Origin: Pseudomonas prosekii
GTDB taxonomy: Bacteria > Pseudomonadota > Gammaproteobacteria > Pseudomonadales > Pseudomonadaceae
Direction of reading: 5' to 3'
Assembly (NCBI RefSeq): GCF_900105155.1
Contig: NZ_LT629762.1
Span: forward strand, 2,604,001 to 2,668,000
Length of the DNA: 64,000 nt
How positions within the stretch are numbered: position 1 is the first letter of the stretch; every line of letters begins with the position of its first letter. The position numbers were made by a program, and so were the translations under genes. Positions 35,622-45,762 of this stretch are shown one piece after another. The notes under the pieces are model-generated. The model saw only the letters and a list, made by a program, of their open reading frames with translations. It was not told the DNA's origin and did not search any database.

Positions 35622-37119
35622 TGGCCACCGGCACGGCAATGTTGCCCGACGCCCACGCGGCTTCGCGACTGGCCAACGCATTGGCGATCGACTGCACTTC
35701 GGTGGATTGCACTTCATCCGGCATCGGATCGAGCCCGGCGCTGGCGAAGATCTGCCCGTACGCGTTGCGCAAATCGGCGTACGACAAGTCGCGTCGCAGG
35801 TCCGCTTGCAAGGTGTTCAATTCACCTTGAATCAGGTCCAGTTCACCGAGGCCGGCAGCCTGATGGCGGTTGCGCAACTGACCGAGAATCTGCCCGTCGA
35901 TGCTCGACAGCTCCTGGTTGGTCTGGAACTGATGCAGCGCTTCCTGATAATTCGCGTTGGCCACGTAGAGCTGCGCCAGCACCGCAATCGACATCGCCTG
36001 ACGCCGTGCCTTGGCGACTTCTTCACCAGCCTTGGCGACGTTGATTGCCGCCGGCGCGGAGATCACGTTAAACAGGTTCCAGGTCAGTTTGACGCCGTAG
36101 TCCGCCCACTTGTCGTTGACCAGAAACGAGTTGCTGTCGTAGTGCCCGCCAGCGGAAAACTCCAGCCCCGGCAACAGGCGCAACATGGCTTTGCGGGTTT
36201 CGGCGGTGCTGATGCGCGTCTGGTAATCCTGCTCGCGCAGCTCTGGACGGCTGGCCAGCGCTTCGTGTTCGAGGCTGGTCATGGCGACTTTCAATTGCGG
36301 AATCGTGTAGTCGTCCGGCGTGGCCAATTTCAGGTCAGTGCCCATCGGCAGGTTGATCAGGGTCGACAGCTCGGTTTTCGCCAGCGATAACGCGCGGCGC
36401 TGCTCTTGCAACTGACGCGTCGCCTCGATCAGCGAACGCTGATAACCCAGCGCAACCACTGGGTCGCCGATGCGCTGATCGCTCATGCTCTGACTGTTTT
36501 TGCGCGCGGTATCGACCCGCGCCGCGAGGCTGTCAATCTGCGTCAGCAGACGTTCGGCAGCCACCGCACGCCAATACGCCGAGCGTACGTCCTGCACGAT
36601 GGTGTTGATGACTTTGCGCCGACGTTCCTGGACGATCAGGCGTTGGTCGCCCTGCTGCTTGGCGCTGATGTAGCTGACGCCGAAATCGAGGACGTTCCAC
36701 ACCATGGTCAGGTCGGCGACGCGGCGGTCGCGGTCCTGCGAGGTCGACGGTTCCAGCGACTGAGTGCCGGTCAGCACGCTTTGGCTGCTCGATGCGCCCT
36801 GGTTGCTGCGCCCGGCGTAACCAGCGTCGAGCGCCATGCGCGGCAGCATGTCGAAACTGGCGAGGTCGAGTTGGCGTTTGGCCAGGGCCTCTTCCATGAT
36901 TTTCAGCCGGCCTTCGAGGTTGTACTTCACCGCGCGAGCCATCGCCTGGTGCAAGGTCAACGGGCCGCTGAGCGGCTCCTGACCGGTGAACATGTTCTGC
37001 ATATCGCTTCTGGCACGTTGCTCACTGACGCTGCGCTCAATCGGATCGCTCTTCACTGCACAACCGCTGATTGCCAGCGCCAGCAGGCTGGCGCCGAATA
37101 GCTTATGACTTCTTTTCAT
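35605..37119 (-). CDS. TolC-family outer-membrane lipoprotein paired with the adhesin
   Basis: A 504-residue TolC-fold protein with a lipoprotein signal (LLALAISGC). Two coiled repeats carry LTLHQAMARAVKYNLEGRLK and RKVINTIVQDVRSAYWRAV in the first half and the corresponding LKVAMTSLEHEALASRPELREQ in the second. It begins 42 nt after the adhesin stop on the same strand, so it is the likely outer-membrane exit for the adhesin. No ABC ATPase is next to it; the HlyD/M50 genes at 48577-52778 are candidates for the inner part. An alternative is general efflux. Confidence 0.88.
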   Translation of the reverse strand: MKRSHKLFGASLLALAISGCAVKSDPIERSVSEQRARSDMQNMFTGQEPLSGPLTLHQAMARAVKYNLEGRLKIMEEALAKRQLDLASFDMLPRMALDAGYAGRSNQGASSSQSVLTGTQSLEPSTSQDRDRRVADLTMVWNVLDFGVSYISAKQQGDQRLIVQERRRKVINTIVQDVRSAYWRAVAAERLLTQIDSLAARVDTARKNSQSMSDQRIGDPVVALGYQRSLIEATRQLQEQRRALSLAKTELSTLINLPMGTDLKLATPDDYTIPQLKVAMTSLEHEALASRPELREQDYQTRISTAETRKAMLRLLPGLEFSAGGHYDSNSFLVNDKWADYGVKLTWNLFNVISAPAAINVAKAGEEVAKARRQAMSIAVLAQLYVANANYQEALHQFQTNQELSSIDGQILGQLRNRHQAAGLGELDLIQGELNTLQADLRRDLSYADLRNAYGQIFASAGLDPMPDEVQSTEVQSIANALASREAAWASGNIAVPVASVPAE

Positions 37120-37161
37120 CCCTGGATCGCCCCTAGGTGCCGCACTGAATTATGGTGTGGT

Positions 37162-40100
37162 TCAAGCCTGCATTTCGCTGATGCCGACGTGGTGCAAAGC
37201 TGCGGCCAGGCTATCGACCTGCCGTTGCTCGGTGTCTTTGATTTCCTGTAATTGCTGAGTCAGCGACGGCGCGCCGAACACCCCGCGCAGCCCTTGGGAA
37301 ACATCGCCGCTGCTGATCGAACGGCTGCCGAAAACGTTCAACGAATCGCGCCCGTTGTCGCTGTCCTGATGGAACAGGCTCGACAGCGTGCTGCTGCCAA
37401 ACACCCCGCCATCGCCGCCGCCAAACCCGAGAAAGCCGTGGCCGGAACCGTCGCCCGCACTGTCGCTGCTGCCGAACACTTGCGCCAGGTAGCTCGGCGC
37501 CAATGCGCCGCGATTGATGAAAATATCCCCGAGCGGGCGAATGCCGTCGCCCAAGACCCGATCTTCGAACAACGGCGCAAAGGTCAGCGGCGAAGCGAGC
37601 GTGCCGGTCGGCGCGGCGAAGATCATCGGTTGCAGCGGCATACGCGGTTGATCAATCACCACCACCGGTTGCGAGACCCGGAACTCCGGATCCGGCGGGA
37701 CCACCACAACCGTGGTCGACGGCGCGGTCACGGTGTTGATCGCATATCCGTTGGATTGAGTGGTGCCGCTGCCGGCGTTGCCGGAACCATCGGTGACGCC
37801 GGCGAGGTTCAAACTGATCGCGTTGTTGGCGTTGCTCAAGTTACCGATCGGGGTCAGCGTCGCGGTCCAGGTTTTGCCGCCGTCACTGCTGGCCAGATCG
37901 GACAAAGCGCCGTTGGCCACGCTGACGTCGGAGAGGTCAAAATCGCTTACCGCTTCGTTGAAGGTGAAGGTCACTAGCGAGGTCTGGCCGAGGCCCAGGT
38001 TCGGGTTGGCGACCACCACCGTGGCGCTCGGCTGCTCGCCGTCGATCACGTAGTTGTTGGACACCGCAACGGCCGCGCCGCTGTTGCCGGAGAGGTCGGC
38101 AACGTTGCTGGTGTCGAGCGCGATGAAGTTGCTCGGGTCGCTGATATTCGCGGTCGGCGTGAAGGTCGCGGTCCAGGTTTTACCGCCGTCGCTGCTGGCC
38201 AGATTGGTCAGCTCGCCGTTGGTCACGCTGAGGTCCGAGAGATCAAAATCACTGACGGTTTCAGTGAAAGTGATGGTCACCAAAGAGCTCTGGCCGATGC
38301 CCAGGTTCGGGTTGGCGACGACGATGGTTGCGGTCGGGCGCGTCGCGTCCAGCGTGTAGTTGTTGGAGATGGCGATCCCCGCGCCAGCATTGCCTGCGGC
38401 GTCGACCACGTTGCTGCTGTCGAGCAGGATCAGGTTGCTGGTGTCGCTGATATTGGCGGTCGGCGTCAGCGTCGCGATCCAGGTCTTGCCGCCGTCGTTG
38501 CTGAGCAAATTGCTCAGCGTGCCGTTGGCGACGCTGAGGTCCGAGAGGTCGAAACCGGCAACGGCCTCGGTGAACGTGATCGTCACCGTGGTGGTCTGGC
38601 CAATGCCCAAACGGTTATCCGCGACGGCGATGGTCGCGGTTGGCCGCGCGGTGTCGATCGCATAGTTGTTGGAATCGGAGCTGCCCACACCGCTGTTGCC
38701 CGATGCGTTGATCACGCCGCTGTTGTCGAGGCTGATCAGGTTGCTCGTATCGGTGATGTTTTCGGTGGGCGTGAACGTCGCGATCCAAGTGATGCCGCCG
38801 TCGCTCGACAACACATTGCTCAACGTGCCATTGGCGATGCTCAGGTCGGCGTTGCTGAAACCGCTGACCGCTTCGCTGAAGGTGATGGTCACCACCGACG
38901 TTTCGCCAGCCTTGAGGGCGTTATCGGCGACGACGATGGTCGCGGTCGGCACTTGGGTTTCGACCACGTAATTGGCGGAATCGGTGGTGCCGGCGCCGGT
39001 GTTGCCGGCCAGATCGGCGATGCCGCTGTTGTTCAGGCTGATCAGGTTGCTGGCGTCGGTGATGCCGGCGGTCGGGGTGAACGTGGCGGTCCAGGTGATC
39101 CCGCCGTCGCTGCTGCTGACCGCGCTCAGTGTGCCGTTGGCGACGCTTAAATCGGCGTTGTCAAAACCGCTCACGGCTTCACTGAAAGTGATGGTCACCA
39201 GCGAAGTTTCGCCGGGTTTCAGCGTGGTGTCGCTCAACACAATGGTCGCGGTTGGAGGCGCGCTGTCGATCACATAGTTGTTGGAATCGGTCAGGCCCGC
39301 CCCAGCGTTACCGGCCAGATCGATGACGCCGGCATTGTTCAGTGTGATGACGTTGCTAGCGTCGTTGATGCCGGTAATCGGGGTGAACGTGGCGGTCCAG
39401 GTCACGCCGCCGTCGCTGCTGCTGACCGCGCTCAACGTGCCATTGGCAACGTTCAGATCGGCGTTGGTGAAACCGCTCACGGCTTCGCTGAAGGTGATGG
39501 TCACCAGCGAAGTCTGGCCCAGCGCCAATGCATCGTTGGCAACAACGATGGTTGCGCTTGGGCGCGCGGTGTCGATTGCGTAGTTGTTCGAGTCGGTGGT
39601 GCCGACGCCAGCGTTACCCGAGGCATTTTGCACGCCGCTGTTGTCGAGGGTGATCAGGTTTGTGGTGTCGGTTATCGCATCGGTCGGCGTGAAAGTAGCG
39701 GTCCAGGTAATCCCGCCATCGCTGCTGCTGACCGCGCTGAGTGTGCCGTTGGCAACGGTCAAATCGGCGTTGCTGAATCCGCTGACCGCTTCGCTGAAAG
39801 TGATGGTTACCAGCGACGTTTCACCCACGCTCAGTGCGTTGTCAGCAACCACAACGGAGGCGGTCGGCAGCACGGTGTCGATGGTGAAGTTGGCCGAGTT
39901 GCTGACGCCAACGCCCGCGTTACCGGCAATGTCGGTCACGCCGGCATTGTTCAGGGTGATCAGGTTAGTGGTGTCTTTGACGCCGACTGTCGGGGTGAAC
40001 GTGGCGGTCCAGGTAATGCCGCCATCGCTACTGCTGACCGCGCTCAGCGTGCCGTTCGGGACGCTCAAATCGCTGTTGTCGAAACCGCTGACCGCCTCGC

Positions 40101-43100
40101 TGAAAGTGATGGTCACCAGCGAGGTTTCGCCGGCGCTCAAAGTCGGGTCGGCAAGAACGATAGTGGCGGTCGGACGCAGGAAGTCGATCACGTAGTTGTT
40201 GGAATCGGTGTTGCCGCTGCCGGCATTACCCGCCGCATCTGCGATCCCGGTGTTGTCCAGAGTGATGACGTTGCTGGTGTCGTTGATGCCGGTGATCGGA
40301 GTAAACGTCGCGGTCCAGGTCACGCCACCGTCGCTGCTGCTGACCGCGCTCAACGTGCCATTGGCAACGTTCAGATCGGCGTTGGTGAAACCGCTCACGG
40401 CTTCGCTGAAGGTGATGGTCACCAGCGAAGTCTGGCCCAGCGCCAATGCGTCGTTGGCGACAACGATGGTCGCGGTTGGGCGCATGGTGTCGATGGCGTA
40501 GTTGTTCGAATCGGTGGAGCCGACGCCAGCATTGCCGGACGCATTGACCACGCCGCTGTTGTCCAGGGTGATCAGGTTGCTGGTGTCGGTAATTGCGTTG
40601 GTCGGCGTAAAAGTGGCCGTCCAGGTAATCCCGCCATCACTGCTGCTGACCGCGCTGAGCGTGCCATTGGCAATCGTCAAATCGGCGTTGCTGAAACCGC
40701 TGACCGCTTCCGAGAACGTGACGGTCACCAGCGAGGTTTCACCGATGTTCAGTGCGGTGTCGGCGACCACAATGGTGGCGGTCGGCAGCACGGTGTCGAT
40801 CGTGAAGTTGGCCGAGTTGGTGATGCCGATACCCGCGTTGCCGGCGAGATCGGCCACGCCGCCGTTGTTCAGACTGATCAGGTTAGTGGTGTCACGCACG
40901 CCAACCGTTGGCGTGAGGGTCGCGGTCCAGGTAATGCCGCCATCGCTACTGCTGACCGCGCTCAGCGTGCCGTTGGGAACGCTCAAATCACTGTTGTCGA
41001 AACCGCTGACCGCCTCGCTGAAAGTGATGGTCACCAAGGAGGTTTCGCCGGCACTCAGGGTTGGGTCGGCAACGACGATGGTGGCGGTTGGACGCAGGCT
41101 GTCGATCACGTAGTTGTTGGAATCGGTGGTGCCCGACCCGGCGTTGCCGGCCACGTCCGCGACCCCGGTGTTGTTCAGGGTGATGATATTGGTCGCGTCG
41201 TTGACGCTGGCGCTCGGCGTGAGGGTCGCGGTGTAGGTGATGTTGTCGCTGGTGGTCAGGCCGCTCAGGGTGCCGTTTTGTACGGTGAAGTCGGCAAGGG
41301 TCAGGCCGGTTACCGCTTCGTTGAAGGTGATGGTCACCACCGAAGTCTGGCCGAGGGCCAGGGTCGGGTCGGCGACGACCACGGTCGCGGTAGGACGCTG
41401 GGTGTCGATGGCGTAGTTGTTCGAGTCGGTGCTGCCGACGCCGACGTTGCCAGAGACAGCGGCTTGTACGCCGGTGTTGTTCAGGGTGATCAGGTTGCTC
41501 ACATCAGTGATGGCGTTAGTCGGGGAGAAGGTCGCCGTCCAAGTGATGCCGCCATCGCCGCTGCTGACCGCCGTCAACGTGCCGTTGGCGATGGTCAAGT
41601 CGGCGTTGGTGAATCCGGTCACGGCTTCGGAGAAGGTGATGGTCACCAGCGAGGTTTCGCCGATGTTCAGCGCATTGTCGGCGACTACGATTGTCGCGGT
41701 CGGCGCCACGGTGTCGATGGTGTAGTTGCCGGAGTTGGTGGTGCCTGTGCCCGCATTGCCAGCCAGGTCAGCGATGCCGGTGTTGGCCAGGGTAATAATG
41801 TTGGTCGTGTCTTTGACGCCAGCGGTCGGGGTGAAAATCGCGGTCCAGGTGATGCCGCCGTCGCCGCTGCTGACGGCAGTCAATGTGCCGTTGGCAATCG
41901 CCAGGTCGGCGTTGGTGAAACCGCTTACCGCTTCGCTGAAGGTGATGGTCACCAGCGAAGTCTCGCCGACGCTAAGGGCCGGGTCCGCGAGGACGATGGT
42001 CGCTGTCGGGCGCAGGGTGTCGATCGCGTAATTATTGGAATCGGTGGTGCCGCTGCCGGCGTTGCCCGCCAAGTCGGCTACGCCGGTGTTGTCGAGGGTG
42101 ATCAGGTTGGTCGCGTCGGTGATGCTGGTGGTCGGCGTGAACGTTGCGGTCCAGGTAATCCCGCCATCGGCGCTGCTCACCGCCGTCAATGTGCCGTTGG
42201 CAATGGTCAAATCGGCGTTGGTGAAACCGCTCACGGCTTCACTGAAGGTGATGGTCACTAGCGACGTGTCGCCGATTTTCAGCGCGGTGTCGGCCAACAC
42301 AATGGTCGCCGTCGGGCGCACGGTGTCGACGGAGTAGTTGCCGGAGTTGGTGACGCCCGTGCCGACGTTGCCGGAACTGGCGGCCTGAATGCCGGTGTTG
42401 TCCAGGGTGATGATGTTAGTCGCGTCGGTGATGCTGGCGGTCGGGGTGAACGTCGCCGTCCAGGTAATCCCGCCATCGCTGCTGCTCACGGCGCTGAGCG
42501 TGCCGTTGGCGATGGTCAGATCAGCGTTGGTGAAACCGGTAACCGCTTGGCTGAACGTGATGGTCACCGGCGAGGTGTCGCCGATTTTCAGCGCGGTGTC
42601 GGCCAAGACGATGGTCGCGGTCGGGCGCACGGTGTCGACGATGTAATTGCCGGAGTTGCTGGTGCCGCTGCCGGTGTTACCCGCCAGGTCAGCCACGCCA
42701 GTGTTGGCCAGGGTGATGATGTTGGTTGTGTCAGTGATACCGGCAGTCGGGGTGAATGTTGCAGTCCAGGTGATGCCGCCATCGCTGCTGCTCACCGCGC
42801 TCAGTGTGCCGTTGGCGATGCTCAGGTCAGCGTTGGTAAACCCGCTGACCGCTTCGCTGAAGGTGATAGTCACCAGCGAGGTTTCACCGGCGCTCAGGTT
42901 GCTGTCGGCGAGCACGATGGTCGCGGTCGGGCGCTGGGTGTCGACCGTATAGTTGGCGGAATCGGTGGTGCCCGTGCCGGCGTTGCCTGCCAGATCGCTG
43001 ACCCCGGTATTGTTCAGGGTGATCACGTTGCTCGTGTCGGTGATGCTCGCGCTCGGGGTAAAGGTGCCCGTCCAGGTGATGCCGCCGTCGCTGCTGCTGA

Positions 43101-45714
43101 CCGCCGTCATGCTGCCATTGACGAGGGTCAGATCAGCGTTGGTGAAACCGCTTACGGCTTCGCTGAAGGTGATGGTCACCAGCGAGGTATCGCCGATTCT
43201 CAGCGCGGTGTCCGCCATCACGATCGTCGCGGTTGGGCGCTGGGTGTCGATCGCGTAATTGTTCGAGTTGATGACGCCAAGCCCGGCGTTGCCGGACAGG
43301 TCTTGCACGCCGGTCTTGTCCAGCGTGATGAGGTTGGTGCTATCGGTCACGCCGGCGGTTGGGGTGAAGGTTGCCGTCCAGGTGATGCCGCCGTCGCTGC
43401 TGCTCACCGCGCTGAGCGTGCCGTTGGCGATGGTCAGGTCGGCGTTGGTGAAACCGGTCACGGCCTCACTGAAGGTGATAGTCACCAGCGAGGTTTCGCT
43501 GCTGTTCAGGGCGTTGTCGGCGACGACGATGCTCGCAGTCGGCGCCACGGTGTCGCTGATCACGTAGTTGTTGGAGGTGCCGGTGCCGGTGCCGATGTTG
43601 CCGGCCAGATCCTGGACACCCGGGGTGTTGAGGGTGATGGCGTTGGTCGGCGCGTTGATATTGCCCGCCGCCGTCAACGTCGCAGTCCAGGTAATGCCGC
43701 CGTCGCTGCTGCTCACCGCGCTCAGCGTGCCGTTGGCGACGGTCAGGTCGGCGTTGGTGAAACCGTTCACCGCTTCACTGAAGGTGATGGTCACCAATGA
43801 GGTGCCGCCGGAATTCAGGTTGGTGTTGGCGACGATGATGCTGGACACGGTCGGTGGCGTGACATCCGGCAAGTAGTTGGTATCGACCACGCCGCCGTCG
43901 TTGAAGATGTTGTTCACCGCCGCCGGGACGCTGCCCGTACTGCCGCCGCCCGCCGCCAGGCCACCCGCGCCGCTGCCGCCGGCGTTACCGGCCAGGGCGC
44001 CAAAGTTGGCCGCCGTCATCAGCAGCGTGCCTTTGTTCCAGATCGCGCCGACGCCTTTGCCGGCCGCGCCACCGTTGTCAGAGGAGCCGCCCAGGCCACC
44101 GCCACCGCCACCGCCGCCACCCGCCGCGACGTTATTGGAGATGACGGACGTACCGACAACCGTCAGGGTGCCGGTCGAGGCGTTGTAGATACCGCCGGAT
44201 GCCGACGAGCCGGCCCGGCCGGGACGGTCCCAACCAGAGCCACCGCCACCGCCGCCGATGGACACGGTGCCGTTGCTCGCCGTGCCGCCAGCGCCGCCGC
44301 TGCTGTAATTGGACGCGCCAATGCCGCCGGCGCCGCCGACGGTGGTCCCGCCTCTGCCGCCCATGTAATCGGAGTTGTAGGTGCCGCCATTACCGCCACT
44401 GCCCGCCCCGCCGGCCGTACCGGCATAAACGCCAGTGCCGAAACCGGCGGCGCCACCACGACCACCGGTTTGGCCACCGAGCGAGCCGCCGCCACCACCG
44501 CCACCGCCGACCGCACCGCCGCCATAAGGCGCAGTGACGCCACCGCCACCGCCGCCGCCCGAGGCCGCGTTTTCGGTGACGGTGACGTTTCTGAGGGTCA
44601 GGTTGCCGGAGTTGAGAATCCCGCCGCCCATCGCCCCGGCACCGTCCGTGCCCGCCGCCGCGCCTACACCGGCGACCATGCCTTTGGTGATCACCAAGCC
44701 GTCAAGGGTAGCGGTGACGCCGGAATTGACCTGCAACACGCGGGTTTTGTACTGGCCGTCGAGGGTGACTTCGGCCACGCCGTCGTTATTCAGGTCACCG
44801 TCGATGATGACGTTTTTGGTCAGGGTCAGTTGCGAGTTCAGCGCGACGGTCATGCCGGTGCTGAAGGTCACGGTATCGCCGGCCACCGCACTGGACAGGG
44901 CAGTACGCAACGAACCGACGCCGCTGTCGGCGTTGTTGACCACGGTCAGCGTCGCCAGGCTGTACTGATAACCGGCCAGCGATGCCGAGGACAGCACGCT
45001 GCGGCTTTCAATCGTGCCGGTGGCGATTTCCAGATCCCAGTCGCCGCCCACGCCGGTGCGGTTGGTCGACGCAGCGATGTCGCGCCCGGTGAGCTGCGCC
45101 AGCGAGTCGACAAAACTCACGCCACGCTCGCCGGCGCCGGTGTTGCAGGCGTAAATCAGGATGTCGCCACCGACGTTGAGGTCTTTGCCGATTTCGGCCA
45201 GCACGGCGCTGCGTTCGTTGACGTTGTCGGCCGACAAGTAACTGTTGCCCAACCACAGATCGCCGGCATTGCCGTGGGCGATGATTTGCACCGAGCTCAC
45301 GCCCTGATGCGTGTCCAGATAAGCGGCGATTTGCTGCAAGCCATCCTTGCTCGCGTCCAGCGTGACCACTTCCGTGCCGGGCGCCACACCCTTGAGCAGG
45401 CTATCGGTGTCCTTGATGCGTGAATCGACAAACACCACGCTTTGCCCCGGAACGGCGGTCAGCGAAGCGGCAGCCGGGGTCGCGGCCGAGGTGTTGTCGG
45501 CCTGGCCATGTGTGTCTTTGCTCGCCGTCGGGTGATCGGCGGTGGGTGCCTTGGCCGCGTCGGCGGTGGCTTGGCTATCGGCCTGCGCCGCGTCGGCGAC
45601 TGTCGCCGCGACCGCGCCGTCGAACAGCATGCGCGGTTCCAAGGACATGATCATCGGCGAAGCCAGTACGCGTGCGCCTTGGGCCTTTTGCGATTTGCCG
45701 TTTTTCCACCACAT
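37162..45714 (-). CDS. Giant repetitive adhesin with LEPR-XLL N-terminus and DUF4347 domain
   Basis: A protein of about 2,850 residues. There is no Sec signal peptide; instead the N-terminus carries LEPRMLFDG at residues 25-33 (LEPR-XLL motif, typical of huge secreted proteins). A DUF4347 domain (about 85-250; VVFVDSRIKDTDSL, QIIAHGNAGDLWLG, LIYACNTGAGE) is followed by a glycine-rich beta-helix-like part (about 250-600). Then come twenty ~102-residue Ig-like/Big repeats (SLVTITFSEAVSGFTNADL..., ...DLAGNAGSG...SNNYAID) and a C-terminal region of about 160 residues rich in FGSS/Gly. No RTX nonapeptides are seen. ATG 45714 (MWWKNGK) has GGTGAG upstream; ATG 45750 is also possible. Likely role: surface adhesion and biofilm. 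It sits between genes for sulfation and hydroxylation. Confidence 0.88.
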   Translation of the reverse strand: MWWKNGKSQKAQGARVLASPMIMSLEPRMLFDGAVAATVADAAQADSQATADAAKAPTADHPTASKDTHGQADNTSAATPAAASLTAVPGQSVVFVDSRIKDTDSLLKGVAPGTEVVTLDASKDGLQQIAAYLDTHQGVSSVQIIAHGNAGDLWLGNSYLSADNVNERSAVLAEIGKDLNVGGDILIYACNTGAGERGVSFVDSLAQLTGRDIAASTNRTGVGGDWDLEIATGTIESRSVLSSASLAGYQYSLATLTVVNNADSGVGSLRTALSSAVAGDTVTFSTGMTVALNSQLTLTKNVIIDGDLNNDGVAEVTLDGQYKTRVLQVNSGVTATLDGLVITKGMVAGVGAAAGTDGAGAMGGGILNSGNLTLRNVTVTENAASGGGGGGGVTAPYGGGAVGGGGGGGGSLGGQTGGRGGAAGFGTGVYAGTAGGAGSGGNGGTYNSDYMGGRGGTTVGGAGGIGASNYSSGGAGGTASNGTVSIGGGGGGSGWDRPGRAGSSASGGIYNASTGTLTVVGTSVISNNVAAGGGGGGGGGLGGSSDNGGAAGKGVGAIWNKGTLLMTAANFGALAGNAGGSGAGGLAAGGGSTGSVPAAVNNIFNDGGVVDTNYLPDVTPPTVSSIIVANTNLNSGGTSLVTITFSEAVNGFTNADLTVANGTLSAVSSSDGGITWTATLTAAGNINAPTNAITLNTPGVQDLAGNIGTGTGTSNNYVISDTVAPTASIVVADNALNSSETSLVTITFSEAVTGFTNADLTIANGTLSAVSSSDGGITWTATFTPTAGVTDSTNLITLDKTGVQDLSGNAGLGVINSNNYAIDTQRPTATIVMADTALRIGDTSLVTITFSEAVSGFTNADLTLVNGSMTAVSSSDGGITWTGTFTPSASITDTSNVITLNNTGVSDLAGNAGTGTTDSANYTVDTQRPTATIVLADSNLSAGETSLVTITFSEAVSGFTNADLSIANGTLSAVSSSDGGITWTATFTPTAGITDTTNIITLANTGVADLAGNTGSGTSNSGNYIVDTVRPTATIVLADTALKIGDTSPVTITFSQAVTGFTNADLTIANGTLSAVSSSDGGITWTATFTPTASITDATNIITLDNTGIQAASSGNVGTGVTNSGNYSVDTVRPTATIVLADTALKIGDTSLVTITFSEAVSGFTNADLTIANGTLTAVSSADGGITWTATFTPTTSITDATNLITLDNTGVADLAGNAGSGTTDSNNYAIDTLRPTATIVLADPALSVGETSLVTITFSEAVSGFTNADLAIANGTLTAVSSGDGGITWTAIFTPTAGVKDTTNIITLANTGIADLAGNAGTGTTNSGNYTIDTVAPTATIVVADNALNIGETSLVTITFSEAVTGFTNADLTIANGTLTAVSSGDGGITWTATFSPTNAITDVSNLITLNNTGVQAAVSGNVGVGSTDSNNYAIDTQRPTATVVVADPTLALGQTSVVTITFNEAVTGLTLADFTVQNGTLSGLTTSDNITYTATLTPSASVNDATNIITLNNTGVADVAGNAGSGTTDSNNYVIDSLRPTATIVVADPTLSAGETSLVTITFSEAVSGFDNSDLSVPNGTLSAVSSSDGGITWTATLTPTVGVRDTTNLISLNNGGVADLAGNAGIGITNSANFTIDTVLPTATIVVADTALNIGETSLVTVTFSEAVSGFSNADLTIANGTLSAVSSSDGGITWTATFTPTNAITDTSNLITLDNSGVVNASGNAGVGSTDSNNYAIDTMRPTATIVVANDALALGQTSLVTITFSEAVSGFTNADLNVANGTLSAVSSSDGGVTWTATFTPITGINDTSNVITLDNTGIADAAGNAGSGNTDSNNYVIDFLRPTATIVLADPTLSAGETSLVTITFSEAVSGFDNSDLSVPNGTLSAVSSSDGGITWTATFTPTVGVKDTTNLITLNNAGVTDIAGNAGVGVSNSANFTIDTVLPTASVVVADNALSVGETSLVTITFSEAVSGFSNADLTVANGTLSAVSSSDGGITWTATFTPTDAITDTTNLITLDNSGVQNASGNAGVGTTDSNNYAIDTARPSATIVVANDALALGQTSLVTITFSEAVSGFTNADLNVANGTLSAVSSSDGGVTWTATFTPITGINDASNVITLNNAGVIDLAGNAGAGLTDSNNYVIDSAPPTATIVLSDTTLKPGETSLVTITFSEAVSGFDNADLSVANGTLSAVSSSDGGITWTATFTPTAGITDASNLISLNNSGIADLAGNTGAGTTDSANYVVETQVPTATIVVADNALKAGETSVVTITFSEAVSGFSNADLSIANGTLSNVLSSDGGITWIATFTPTENITDTSNLISLDNSGVINASGNSGVGSSDSNNYAIDTARPTATIAVADNRLGIGQTTTVTITFTEAVAGFDLSDLSVANGTLSNLLSNDGGKTWIATLTPTANISDTSNLILLDSSNVVDAAGNAGAGIAISNNYTLDATRPTATIVVANPNLGIGQSSLVTITFTETVSDFDLSDLSVTNGELTNLASSDGGKTWTATFTPTANISDPSNFIALDTSNVADLSGNSGAAVAVSNNYVIDGEQPSATVVVANPNLGLGQTSLVTFTFNEAVSDFDLSDVSVANGALSDLASSDGGKTWTATLTPIGNLSNANNAISLNLAGVTDGSGNAGSGTTQSNGYAINTVTAPSTTVVVVPPDPEFRVSQPVVVIDQPRMPLQPMIFAAPTGTLASPLTFAPLFEDRVLGDGIRPLGDIFINRGALAPSYLAQVFGSSDSAGDGSGHGFLGFGGGDGGVFGSSTLSSLFHQDSDNGRDSLNVFGSRSISSGDVSQGLRGVFGAPSLTQQLQEIKDTEQRQVDSLAAALHHVGISEMQA
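37760..43876 (-). repeat. Twenty tandem repeats of about 306 bp inside the adhesin gene
   Basis: The coding strand repeats every 300-309 bp, corresponding to ~102 residues. I count 20 units from the protein, each beginning ATIVVAD or a close variant, with GETSLVTITFSEAV and ending near SNNYAIDT. Some adjacent units are almost identical at the DNA level (for example those around 39278 and 40196), which predicts unequal recombination and repeat-number variation between strains. The central Tyr of SNNY is kept in 18 of the 20 units; two units have Phe (SANF). Confidence 0.93.
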
Positions 45715-45762
45715 GCTGCTCACCCGAACTCGAACTTTTACTGCCGCCATAAAAAACCGCGA

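Noticed and set aside
39628..42261. An 877-codon plus-strand frame and a ladder of ~101-codon frames opposite the adhesin repeats
   Set aside because: They repeat with the 306-bp period of the adhesin and are mirror frames of its coding repeats, with no ribosome-binding sites or recognisable products.
37162..45714. The adhesin as a classical RTX substrate of the LapBCE system
   Set aside because: No Gly/Asp-rich RTX nonapeptides or LapG-type N-terminal retention module are visible. It has a TolC gene directly downstream and lies more than 13 kb from lapC.
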